Shown here one piece after another: positions 7,782 to 14,154 of a DNA stretch of 19,177 nt. Location: positions 1-19,177 of the forward strand of contig JAGLTN010000292.1 in the NCBI GenBank assembly GCA_023135255.1, written 5' to 3'. Under the pieces are notes generated by a model, which worked only from the letters and a program-made list of their open reading frames with translations, did not search any database and was not told the DNA's origin. The number at the start of each line of letters is the position of its first letter. Position 1 is the first letter of the stretch. A program made the translations under genes and the position numbers. The DNA comes from Planctomycetota bacterium. Its GTDB lineage: Bacteria > Planctomycetota > Phycisphaerae > Sedimentisphaerales > Anaerobacaceae.

Positions 7782-8918
7782 TCAATTGACTGCTAAATCA
7801 TAGGGAATAAATTTGCCATCTTGTACAACATACACAATGTAATCTCTATTTGCTTCCCAGCCAGGACGATTAGGATCACCTTCATTCTCAAAGTGCATCA
7901 TGCCAGTTAATGAATTGAATTCATTCGACTGAAGATATTCTATTACTTCTTTCGTGGTGTTACTTGAACTGGAATTGATAGCCTCCATCATTATGAGTCC
8001 ACTTTCGTATCCATAACACGCAAAAATATCTGGTTTGGTATTATTGTTCTTTTTTAAATATTGTTTTTCAAACTCCAAATATATCTTTGACTGATAGTCA
8101 ACGGGCATCATTGTTAACAAGAAACCTTCAGAGGCTTCGCGAGCTGATTCAATAAGTTTTGGAGAGTAAGTTCCATCTGTGCCAATAAACACAGCATTAT
8201 AATTAATCTGCCGAGCTTGTTTTAATATTGTTGCAGTTTCTATATAATTGCCTGGAAGAAATACAAGATTGACCGCTTCGTTCTTAAACTTCAACAGCAA
8301 ACTTCTAAAATCATTTTGGCCTTCTTGGTATGCTTGGCTATAAGTTTCATTTTTAAACAATTTCAGGAAAGTATGTGCAATGTTTACTCCATAATCGTTC
8401 TGCTTAAACAAACAACCAATCTTTTTATCATCAAAATTATTTTTGATAAAGTTGACAATTCTGTGCGTTTGTTTTTCATTTCGAGGGGATATCATAAATA
8501 TGTTTTCGCCTATACATTTGATTCGGTCACCTGTAGCAATTGGTACCATCAACACTCCGTTTTTGGCTTGTATTCTTGGACCAATTTCATACGTTACTGA
8601 AGATGTTGCATCGCCAATAAAATACTTTACCTTGCTAAAGAACAGTTTTTCCAAAGCATTTATTGCTGTGCGTTTATTAGCCATTGAATCTTCATAAATA
8701 AAATCAAAGTTTTTGCCCTTTTCAGACCCACTAGCAAGTTCCAATCCTCTCCTAAGGGATTGGCCGTATGTAGCAACTTCTCCCGTCAAAGGTATAATAA
8801 CTCCTATGTTAATGACTGTCGTGTCCTCCTTGCGTCCATGTGAAAAGATGGCAATTGTTACTATTGTTATCACAACTATAATCACAACGACAATACCAAC
8901 CCATATCTTTTTAATCAT
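7782..8918 (-). CDS. LivK-type substrate-binding protein of the ABC importer
   Basis: The 378-residue protein has a long hydrophobic N-terminal segment (about residues 5-25) and then a Peripla_BP_6 domain: INIGVIIPLTGEVATYGQS is the classic first strand of LivK-like proteins, followed by RRGLELA, IGDATSSVTYEI, VLMVPIATG, FMISPRNEKQT, IGCLFKQNDYG, VFIGTDGTY and near the C-terminus GWEANRDYIVY. No lipobox cysteine is present, so it is either released after signal cleavage or stays anchored. GGGAGAT upstream supports the start at 8918. The ligand-pocket Ser/Thr pattern is family-like but does not define a ligand; amino acids, amides, urea and aromatic acids are all known for the family. It is the second gene of the operon, 19 nt after the regulator. 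Confidence 0.9.
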   Translation of the reverse strand: MIKKIWVGIVVVIIVVITIVTIAIFSHGRKEDTTVINIGVIIPLTGEVATYGQSLRRGLELASGSEKGKNFDFIYEDSMANKRTAINALEKLFFSKVKYFIGDATSSVTYEIGPRIQAKNGVLMVPIATGDRIKCIGENIFMISPRNEKQTHRIVNFIKNNFDDKKIGCLFKQNDYGVNIAHTFLKLFKNETYSQAYQEGQNDFRSLLLKFKNEAVNLVFLPGNYIETATILKQARQINYNAVFIGTDGTYSPKLIESAREASEGFLLTMMPVDYQSKIYLEFEKQYLKKNNNTKPDIFACYGYESGLIMMEAINSSSSNTTKEVIEYLQSNEFNSLTGMMHFENEGDPNRPGWEANRDYIVYVVQDGKFIPYDLAVN

Positions 8919-8937
8919 TTCTGATCTCCCATTTAGA

Positions 8938-9132
8938 TTATTTACTCTGCCCTAATTTATTTTGTAATTCTTCGATTTGTTTCATTGCCAATGGAAAAGG
9001 CAAGCCTTCTCCGTTCTCCCAATGGTTGACTGTTGAAAAAGTGACACCAACCTTAGCTGCAAATTGCTCCTGGGTCAGTCCAAATGCAGTTCGCAGTTTT
9101 TTAACTATTTTGGGAATATCTTTATTTTTCAT
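8938..9132 (-). CDS. Small XRE-family helix-turn-helix regulator
   Basis: The 64-residue protein is one Cro/CI-type HTH domain: KIVKKLRTAFGLTQEQFAAK followed by VGVTFSTVNHWENG, then a short C-terminal helix. The start at 9132 (MKNKDIPKI) is chosen over an in-frame ATG at 9189 because the latter lies inside the predicted -10 box, so it could not be on the mRNA. AAGG lies upstream of the chosen start. It is the first gene of the operon with the importer and radical SAM genes, 19 nt before the first binding protein, so it is likely to control this operon, including itself. Confidence 0.85.
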   Translation of the reverse strand: MKNKDIPKIVKKLRTAFGLTQEQFAAKVGVTFSTVNHWENGEGLPFPLAMKQIEELQNKLGQSK

Positions 9133-9160
9133 ATTACCAACCTTGGCCAACAGACCTAAA

Positions 9161-9175
9161 TAGATATAACATCTA
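9161..9175. promoter_or_regulatory. Candidate operator of the XRE regulator (inverted repeat)
   Basis: A perfect inverted repeat TAGAT-N5-ATCTA lies just downstream of the predicted -10 box, at about +3 to +17 of the transcript. Position and size suit a dimeric XRE repressor acting on its own operon. Arms of 5 bp are short in AT-rich DNA, so chance is possible. Confidence 0.4.
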
Positions 9176-9184
9176 ATATAAGGA

Positions 9185-9213
9185 ATCATATATGAGCTTA
9201 ATCAACACGTCAA
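9185..9213 (-). promoter_or_regulatory. Sigma70-type promoter of the XRE-binding protein-radical SAM-liv operon
   Basis: On the minus strand a TTGACG -35 box (9213-9208) is separated by exactly 17 nt from a TATGAT -10 box (9190-9185). Predicted transcription starts near 9178, leaving a leader of about 46 nt before the regulator ATG at 9132. Confidence 0.7.
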
Positions 9214-9274
9214 GGCCTTTTTTGAAGCCATTAACCACTCTTTTGATTATTATCGTCTTGCCAGCAACTGATAT

Positions 9275-9295
9275 AATGGCATAAATTTAGCCATT
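9275..9295. repeat. Inverted repeat between the RHH gene and the liv-operon promoter
   Basis: The arms AATGGC and GCCATT are perfect 6-mers around a 9-nt AT-only centre. It lies about 60 bp upstream of the operon -35 box and about 90 bp after the RHH stop. It could be a distal operator site or a weak hairpin ending the RHH transcript; no U-tract follows on the minus strand. The rest of the 9214-9386 gap shows no gene. Confidence 0.3.
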
Positions 9296-9386
9296 GTATT
9301 TTATACCGCTGTTAGCTAAAACTCAAGCCTTGTATTTTTGCCTTTGTGAGTACCATAAATGATTTTTCCTCTCGCGAACACACCTT

Positions 9387-9767
9387 TTAATGGCCTGTTT
9401 TTATTTGTGGTTCTACTTTTAACTTTCCGAATGGTCTTTTTGTGTTTTTATACAAGCAAATTCGAAGAAGCAGTACCGCTGGTAGCCCTGTTTGTCGCCG
9501 GGCGTAATTTAACCGACCAATAACATTGTCATCTAGTGGCACTCGTACCAGCTTGTCAGCCTTGATCTCCCCCTTCAAACCGAGTTCTCGTAATGACTCA
9601 ATTAGTGGTATAAGTTCAGTATCCAAAGCTTCATCAACAATCCAACGCGAAGACTTCTTTTCATGTTTACCCAATTCCTTAACTTTGTCCCAAAGTCCAT
9701 TTGGCAACTTAACAGTACGATGGAACATTGGTAAGCGGTCTTCTATTGAACAATTATTTTCATTCAT
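9387..9767 (-). CDS. Tandem ribbon-helix-helix DNA-binding protein
   Basis: A 126-residue protein with two ribbon-helix-helix-like units. The first is RTVKLPNGLWDKVKEL followed by a helix SSRWIVDEALDTEL (about residues 17-50). The second is DKLVRVPLDDNVIGRLNYAR followed by PAVLLLRICLY (about residues 70-103). Each unit has the short beta-strand plus two helices of the MetJ/Arc fold, so one chain could make its own pseudo-dimer. The ATG at 9767 is preferred over one at 9818 because AAAAGGA lies about 9 nt upstream and the longer start falls inside the TTGACA box. It is transcribed toward the liv operon but has its own upstream signals. Its target is unknown; autoregulation or control of the island is inferred. 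Confidence 0.6.
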   Translation of the reverse strand: MNENNCSIEDRLPMFHRTVKLPNGLWDKVKELGKHEKKSSRWIVDEALDTELIPLIESLRELGLKGEIKADKLVRVPLDDNVIGRLNYARRQTGLPAVLLLRICLYKNTKRPFGKLKVEPQIKTGH

Positions 9768-9812
9768 TTCGGAATTCCTTTTATTTTTTAAAAAAGCACA
9801 CCGAAAATTCTT

Positions 9813-9837
9813 TGTCAATATTCCATCTTCGGAATAT
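9813..9837 (-). promoter_or_regulatory. -35 box and overlapping inverted repeat upstream of the RHH gene
   Basis: On the minus strand TTGACA (9818-9813) is a consensus -35 box; the -10 region is poor (T-rich, no clear TATAAT). The inverted repeat ATATTCC-N6-GGAATAT (9818-9837) abuts and overlaps it by one base. Part of it, TTCGGAAT (9828-9835), recurs at 9768-9775 next to the start codon, and GGAATAT recurs at 9853-9859. Repeated sites like these suit an RHH repressor. Confidence 0.45.
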
Positions 9838-10029
9838 GAGTTTGAACATTTGGGAATATCCTAAAACCTTTTGGGGGCTTCACGGTAAGGGATGGATAAT
9901 TAGATATGTCCTACGAGATGCTCAGGAAGGTATTTCCTGTTTGTTCCCTTGGACAGAAAACCCATTATGGCTATTCTGGGGCCACTCGACATCTCAGGTG
10001 AATCCGGACAATTATGGCTAAGTGTGAAA

Positions 10030-10065
10030 GCCAAGCTCGGCGCCAAGTTAGGCGCCAAGTCGTTT
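10030..10065 (+). repeat. Three 12-bp direct repeats in gene-poor DNA
   Basis: GCCAAG recurs at 10030, 10042 and 10054, exactly 12 bp apart, in the units GCCAAGctcGGC, GCCAAGttaGGC and GCCAAGtcgTTT. One plus-strand frame reads AKLGAKLGAKSFVKVP and a stop at 10078. This may be the tail of a decayed gene or an iteron-like tract near the island end. The surrounding 9838-10140 contains no ORF that I can recognise. Confidence 0.4.
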
Positions 10066-10149
10066 GTAAAGGTGCCATAAATTTCTACTGAAATGTGGGT
10101 TTACGATATCTCGAAGGCCATTTTGTGTACATTTTAATGGAACAAATTA

Positions 10150-10196
10150 ACAGATTTCTAATCCGTAGGTCACAGGTCCGAGTCCTGTCAGGCGTA
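10150..10196 (+). other. 3' half of a tRNA-Arg(UCU) gene: putative attR of an integrated island
   Basis: Seen in sequence: anticodon loop TTTCTAA with TCT as anticodon (10157-10159), 3' anticodon strand TCCGT, variable loop AGGTC, T arm ACAGG-TCCGAGT-CCTGT with a perfect stem, acceptor 3' strand CAGGCGT and discriminator A (10196). The 5' anticodon strand ACAGA pairs with one mismatch. No D arm and no matching 5' acceptor strand (ACGCCTG) are present upstream, so it is not a functional tRNA. CCA is not encoded. A tRNA 3' half followed by a tRNA-style terminator is the expected remnant on the chromosomal side of an element integrated at a tRNA 3' end. Bases 10155-10196 are the likely core. Confidence 0.65.
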
Positions 10197-10198
10197 GT

Positions 10199-10250
10199 GC
10201 TGTAACTTTTTGTAAGTCATTGATTTTACAAGGCGTTACAGCTTTTTCTT
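10199..10250 (+). terminator. Rho-independent terminator after the tRNA-Arg remnant
   Basis: The arms GCTGTAAC (10199-10206) and GTTACAGC (10235-10242) pair perfectly, with a further inner stem TTGTAA/TTACAA (10210-10215 with 10226-10231), and TTTTTCTTTT follows. The T-tract is only on the plus strand, so it serves the former tRNA gene rather than the leftward Sel1 gene. The stretch 10251-10455 holds no recognisable gene. Confidence 0.75.
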
Positions 10251-10455
10251 TTGGTGCTTGGGCAAAACTGCATTTGCTGTATTTTGCTGGGATTTGATGG
10301 GGTTTTTACTAAAATTCGCACTAAAATTTTCAGGCACATCACAAGTCCCAGTTTTAGCTATTTTTCTTCTTTTACTGCTCGGCAAACCAGACCCTCGGTA
10401 ATTTTTGACAAGTACAGGCGGTATGGTTTTAAGAAAAAACAAGTTGGTTTAGTTT

Positions 10456-11751
10456 TTACTGCTGTTGCTTGATTTTTTCTATTTTGTCGATGAGTTTTTT
10501 CGCAGCTATTTGGGCGGTTCTTATCTGGTCTTTTGACATTTGTGATTTCAGGTCTTGTTTTAATTTTTGGACGTCGTAGCCATTGATACCTGCGAGCAAT
10601 GCGAATTTATAAGCTTCAACGTTATTTTTCGGCAGACCTGTTGCCTGGAAGTACATAATCGCCAGTCTGAATTGCGCTTTTGTGTTTCCCTGTTTTGCAG
10701 CTTTTAGATACCATCTAGCGGCTTCTTCGGGGTCAGCGACAACGCCCTTTCCCTGGTCGTACATATAGCCGAGGTTGTATTGCGATTTTTCGTACCCCGA
10801 TTCAGCGGCTTTTCGGAACCATTTCACCGCTTGCAGATAATCTTTTTCAACTCCCCATCCAGAGGCATAGTTTACACCGAGGTCGGATTGTGCCGGCGGG
10901 TATGCCTGCATTGCTGCTTTTAAGTATAGCTTGGCAGCCTCGCTGTGGTCCTGAGGGACACCTGCGCCGGCAGCATAGTTTGCTCCGAGGTTATATTGAG
11001 CAAGTGCGTAACCGGCGTCTGCTGATTTTCGATACCATTTACATGCCTCTTTCAAATCCTGTTTGCAGCCTTGAGCATAGGCGTACATATTACCAACGAG
11101 GAATTGAGCGGCGGCATCGCCCTGCTCAGCAGCTTTTTTGTACCAGAGTAATGCCTGAGCATAGTCTTGTTTTACTCCCTGACCGCCATAGTAACTGCAT
11201 GCAAGAAGATATTGGCCTGTCGCGTATCCTAAATTCGCAGCTTTTAGATACCATTTTATCGCCTGCGTGTAATCTTTCTTTACGCCGATCCCGAGATCGT
11301 ACATACCGGCAATTGCACATATGGCTGGCCCGTGGTTTTGCCTTGCCGATTTAATATATAAATCTATCGCTTGGGTAAAGTTCTGTTCTACTCCTTCGCC
11401 ATCGGCATACATTGTTCCGAGGAGAAACTGAGCTTGTGCGTGATTTTGCTGAATGGCTTTTCGAAGCCAGTATATTGCTTTTGGCAGATCCCGCTCGACT
11501 CCTATTGCCTGGGCATACATTGTGCCGAGCATAAACTGTGCATCTGCATGACCCAGGTTGGCAGCTTTTTTGTACCATCTCATTGCTTCTGCAAAATCCT
11601 TGTTTTTCGCGTAGGTACTGCCGAGTTTGTACTGCGAAGCTGGATCCTGATTTCTGGCTGAGGTGATAAGGTCTTCTAAAGATTGCTCTGCTAATGCAAA
11701 TGAGGTGGTGAACAATAGAATAATAATTACAGTGATTGATCTGAATTTCAT
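10456..11751 (-). CDS. Secreted Sel1-repeat (TPR-like) protein
   Basis: A 431-residue protein with a cleavable signal peptide (MKFRSITVIIILLFTTSFALA, cut expected before EQ) and then about ten 36-residue Sel1 repeats from about residue 36 to 395. Each follows the pattern A.AQ..LG..Y..G.GV..D...A..WY.KAA..G (for example EGVEQNFTQAIDLYIKSA, QGVKQDYAQALLWYKKAA). The C-terminal tail is Lys/Gln-rich. Sel1 solenoids mediate protein-protein contacts, often in envelope assembly or signalling. It is divergent from an exopolysaccharide operon, so a role in regulating or assembling that glycan is plausible but not shown. No terminator is obvious downstream. Confidence 0.9.
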   Translation of the reverse strand: MKFRSITVIIILLFTTSFALAEQSLEDLITSARNQDPASQYKLGSTYAKNKDFAEAMRWYKKAANLGHADAQFMLGTMYAQAIGVERDLPKAIYWLRKAIQQNHAQAQFLLGTMYADGEGVEQNFTQAIDLYIKSARQNHGPAICAIAGMYDLGIGVKKDYTQAIKWYLKAANLGYATGQYLLACSYYGGQGVKQDYAQALLWYKKAAEQGDAAAQFLVGNMYAYAQGCKQDLKEACKWYRKSADAGYALAQYNLGANYAAGAGVPQDHSEAAKLYLKAAMQAYPPAQSDLGVNYASGWGVEKDYLQAVKWFRKAAESGYEKSQYNLGYMYDQGKGVVADPEEAARWYLKAAKQGNTKAQFRLAIMYFQATGLPKNNVEAYKFALLAGINGYDVQKLKQDLKSQMSKDQIRTAQIAAKKLIDKIEKIKQQQ

Positions 11752-11785
11752 GCCTTACCCACTTTCTTTTTCATTGTTTATCGTC

Positions 11786-11794
11786 TGATATGAT
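11786..11794 (+). promoter_or_regulatory. Extended -10 promoter candidate for the glycan operon
   Basis: The plus strand carries TG-N-TATGAT (TG at 11786-11787, TATGAT at 11789-11794), an extended -10 element, without a good -35 box. Transcription would begin near 11801, ahead of the first glycosyltransferase. Confidence 0.4.
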
Positions 11795-11818
11795 AATAGC
11801 TCATCAATTTTTTATCAA
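11790..11818 (-). promoter_or_regulatory. Promoter candidate for the Sel1-repeat gene
   Basis: On the minus strand TTGATA (11818-11813) is followed after 17 nt by TATCAT (11795-11790). The predicted transcript starts near 11783, about 32 nt before the ATG at 11751. It overlaps the opposing extended -10 element, so the two promoters would compete or be co-controlled. Confidence 0.45.
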
Positions 11819-11848
11819 TCTTACTTTTTTTAATCTTTTTATCAACAG

Positions 11849-13021
11849 ATGGGATGTGAGAGTCGCTTTTGGGGAGCTATGGTTTTAAAAAGAGAAAAAA
11901 AACATTCAGACGGGCTTGTGATTAATAGAGCATGTGTGTGTTTTATCTGCATTGAGGGGCATCTGGGCGGTGCTGAGAAGAGTTTGCTGCTGCTTGGAGA
12001 GGTTGTTAAACAGCAATATTCGATTATTGCGGTTTGCCCGGCAGGTAGCGAAGTTGAAAAACGTTTCAGGCAGATGCGGATTAAATGCCGGGCGATAAAT
12101 GAGATAGCGAGAGGTATCGGGATCATTGGAAAGGGATGGTATTTTTTTAAGACAAGTTGGCGAGTCTGGAAAATAATTAAAAAGAGAAGACCTGCGATAA
12201 TACATGCTAATAATTCCAAGGCTGCTCTGGTGAGTATTTTGGCCGGCAAACTTAGCGGGGCAAAGTTTGTCTTTCATTGCAGGGACATGGTGGGCAGCAA
12301 AGCGGCAATTCGGCTTTGCAGCTGGGCAGCGGATAGTGTGATAGCGGTTAGCAAAGCAACTCGGTGGTGGTTGATAAAGAAAGACGCTGATAAAAAGAAA
12401 ATTGAGGTTATTTATAACGGAACGAAAATTCAAAAGGATAGTGTTAAGAATAAATTTATTAATGAAAAAATATGTTTTGGTAATGTCGGGCAATTTGTCG
12501 GGTGGAAGAGACAGGGACTTTTTATAGACGCTGCGGATATCGTTTATCGGCAGCGCTCGGATGTGCGGTTTTGTATTGTCGGGGACGATATTTTTAGCAG
12601 AGAGGGTAAGTATAAAAAACAACTTTTGCAGCAGGTACAAGACAGCGAGGTGAAAGGCTGTTTAAAACTTCTCGGCTGGCAGGAGAACATGGAGGATGTT
12701 TGGGGACAAATCGATTGCCTTGTCCATACTGCGGAGAATGAGCCTTTTGGCAGGGTTATTATTGAGGCTATGGAACATGAGATAGCAGTTGTTGCCATTG
12801 ATAGCGGCGGATGCGCAGAGATCATCACAGACAAAGTGACGGGGATATTAGTAGACAGCGCAGATGCCGTTGAGCTGGCTGGCGCAATGATGCAAATCGC
12901 AGGTAACAGGGACTTGGAGAGGAGGCTGGCAAAGGCTGGCAAAAGAAAGGTTTGTGAAAAATTTTCGTTCAAGACAGTTGGTCACAAAATTATGGGGATA
13001 TATGAAAGGCTCCTGGCGTAG
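11849..13021 (+). CDS. GT4-family glycosyltransferase, first gene of the glycan operon
   Basis: A 390-residue GT-B-fold retaining glycosyltransferase. The N-terminal acceptor domain opens with VCFICIEGHLGGAEKSLLLL, a glycine-rich loop typical of GT4. After about residue 205 the nucleotide-sugar domain shows GNVGQFVGWKRQGLFIDAA, a strand FCIVGDD, and the EX7E motif EPFGRVIIE (Glu298 and Glu306), then GGCAEII and TGILVD. It likely adds one sugar to a lipid-linked glycan at the cytoplasmic membrane face; donor and acceptor are unknown. The start is uncertain: ATG 11849 has no ribosome-binding site and ATG 11879 has GGGGAG only 2 nt away. Residues before about 27 look non-conserved. Confidence 0.88.
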   Translation: MGCESRFWGAMVLKREKKHSDGLVINRACVCFICIEGHLGGAEKSLLLLGEVVKQQYSIIAVCPAGSEVEKRFRQMRIKCRAINEIARGIGIIGKGWYFFKTSWRVWKIIKKRRPAIIHANNSKAALVSILAGKLSGAKFVFHCRDMVGSKAAIRLCSWAADSVIAVSKATRWWLIKKDADKKKIEVIYNGTKIQKDSVKNKFINEKICFGNVGQFVGWKRQGLFIDAADIVYRQRSDVRFCIVGDDIFSREGKYKKQLLQQVQDSEVKGCLKLLGWQENMEDVWGQIDCLVHTAENEPFGRVIIEAMEHEIAVVAIDSGGCAEIITDKVTGILVDSADAVELAGAMMQIAGNRDLERRLAKAGKRKVCEKFSFKTVGHKIMGIYERLLA

Positions 13022-13026
13022 GCATT

Positions 13027-14154
13027 ATGAGAATCGGTATTACATTTCATACTACGGATGAGTTTATTTCCGGGGTGCAGTATTATACGCTTGGGCTTAT
13101 CAATGCACTGCTCAGGATTGACGCTGGCAATGAATATTTTGTTTTTACGAACCAAAGCAGAGTTGCTCAAAAGAATCTTGTCAAGGCGGAGAATCTGCGG
13201 ATCGTCAATTGTGACAGGCTTGATAACAGATGTAAAAGGATATTGTGGGAGCATTTCAGACTTGGGAGACTGGCGGAGAAAATGGCCATTGATGTACTGC
13301 ACTGCCCTGCTTATATATGCCCGGCGTTTGGTTGTAAAGTGCCTGTGGTTTTGACGGTGCATGACAGTATCGCGATCGACCATCGACAGTTTTGTACTGC
13401 GGCCAATGCTGCTTACTTTAATCTTTTTATGCCTGTCTCGGTCAGGAATGCAGATAAGGTTGTCGCGGTTTCTAAAGTTACTGCGAAGAGTATCAGGGAA
13501 CATTTTAAAATTGATAATGGTAAATTAAAAACGGTTCGACCTGGGGTTGACAATATATTTACGTATTATGCGGATAAGTGGGTTCTGAAGCAGGCGGTGC
13601 TTAAATATAATCTGCCGAGAAAATACATTCTGTTCGTGGGTAACATTGAACCTAAAAAAAATATCGATACGCTGCTTAAGGCTTATAAAAAACTTAAAGA
13701 GAAAGGGCTTAGGCACAAGCTGGTGATCGTTGGGGGCAGAAGCTGGAAAAGCAGCGATTTGCGACGGAAGATACGGGAAGATTTTAACCAGGGTGACATT
13801 ATTCTGACTGGTTATGTAGACAGGGACATGCTGGCTTCGATCTACCAGATGGCGGATGTATTTGTTTCGGTGTCACTATGTGAAGGGTTTGGGTTTTGTC
13901 CGCTGGAGGCGATGGCTTGCGGGTGTTGTGTGGTAGCTTGTAAAACGGGAATACTTGAGGAAATTTCTGATGATGCGTTTTACGCAGTTGAAGCTCACGA
14001 CGCTGAAATGATAGCGGAGGGAATATTTGCAACTATAAACAATAAGAATCTGAGAAAAAGATTGGTACTAAGCGGCTTGAGACAGGCGAGAAAATTTGAC
14101 TGGGACAGATGCGCGGAGAAAATGCTGAGGGTATATAAGGAGGTTGCGGGGTAG
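13027..14154 (+). CDS. GT4-family glycosyltransferase (mannosyltransferase-like)
   Basis: A 375-residue GT4 enzyme. MRIGITFHTTDEFISGVQYY opens the acceptor domain; DVLHCPAYICP, VVLTVHDSIAIDH and ADKVVAVSK are typical of the WbaZ/MtfB-like branch that often transfers mannose or rhamnose. The donor domain has YILFVGNIEPKKNIDTLL, LVIVGGRSW, the DRDMLASIYQMADVFVSVS segment and the EX7E motif EGFGFCPLE (Glu286 and Glu294). It starts 5 nt after the previous gene and its stop directly abuts the next start. The sugar specificity is inferred only from subfamily resemblance. Confidence 0.9.
   Translation: MRIGITFHTTDEFISGVQYYTLGLINALLRIDAGNEYFVFTNQSRVAQKNLVKAENLRIVNCDRLDNRCKRILWEHFRLGRLAEKMAIDVLHCPAYICPAFGCKVPVVLTVHDSIAIDHRQFCTAANAAYFNLFMPVSVRNADKVVAVSKVTAKSIREHFKIDNGKLKTVRPGVDNIFTYYADKWVLKQAVLKYNLPRKYILFVGNIEPKKNIDTLLKAYKKLKEKGLRHKLVIVGGRSWKSSDLRRKIREDFNQGDIILTGYVDRDMLASIYQMADVFVSVSLCEGFGFCPLEAMACGCCVVACKTGILEEISDDAFYAVEAHDAEMIAEGIFATINNKNLRKRLVLSGLRQARKFDWDRCAEKMLRVYKEVAG

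Noticed and set aside
9728..10021. Plus-strand ORF of 97 codons in the gap before the tRNA remnant
   Set aside because: It overlaps the RHH gene promoter and 5' end, has no ribosome-binding site, and its translation resembles nothing known.
10120..10196. A complete tRNA-Arg gene
   Set aside because: Only the 3' half folds. No D stem and no 5' acceptor strand complementary to CAGGCGT can be found upstream, and the anticodon stem has a mismatch.
10236..10442. Minus-strand ORF of 68 codons downstream of the Sel1 gene
   Set aside because: It reads through the tRNA terminator stem, has no ribosome-binding site or family pattern, and is Lys/Asn-rich as expected for chance frames in AT-rich DNA.
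11842..12640. Long minus-strand ORFs opposite the first glycosyltransferase
   Set aside because: They are antisense shadows of a gene with clear GT4 motifs, and their translations show no family pattern.
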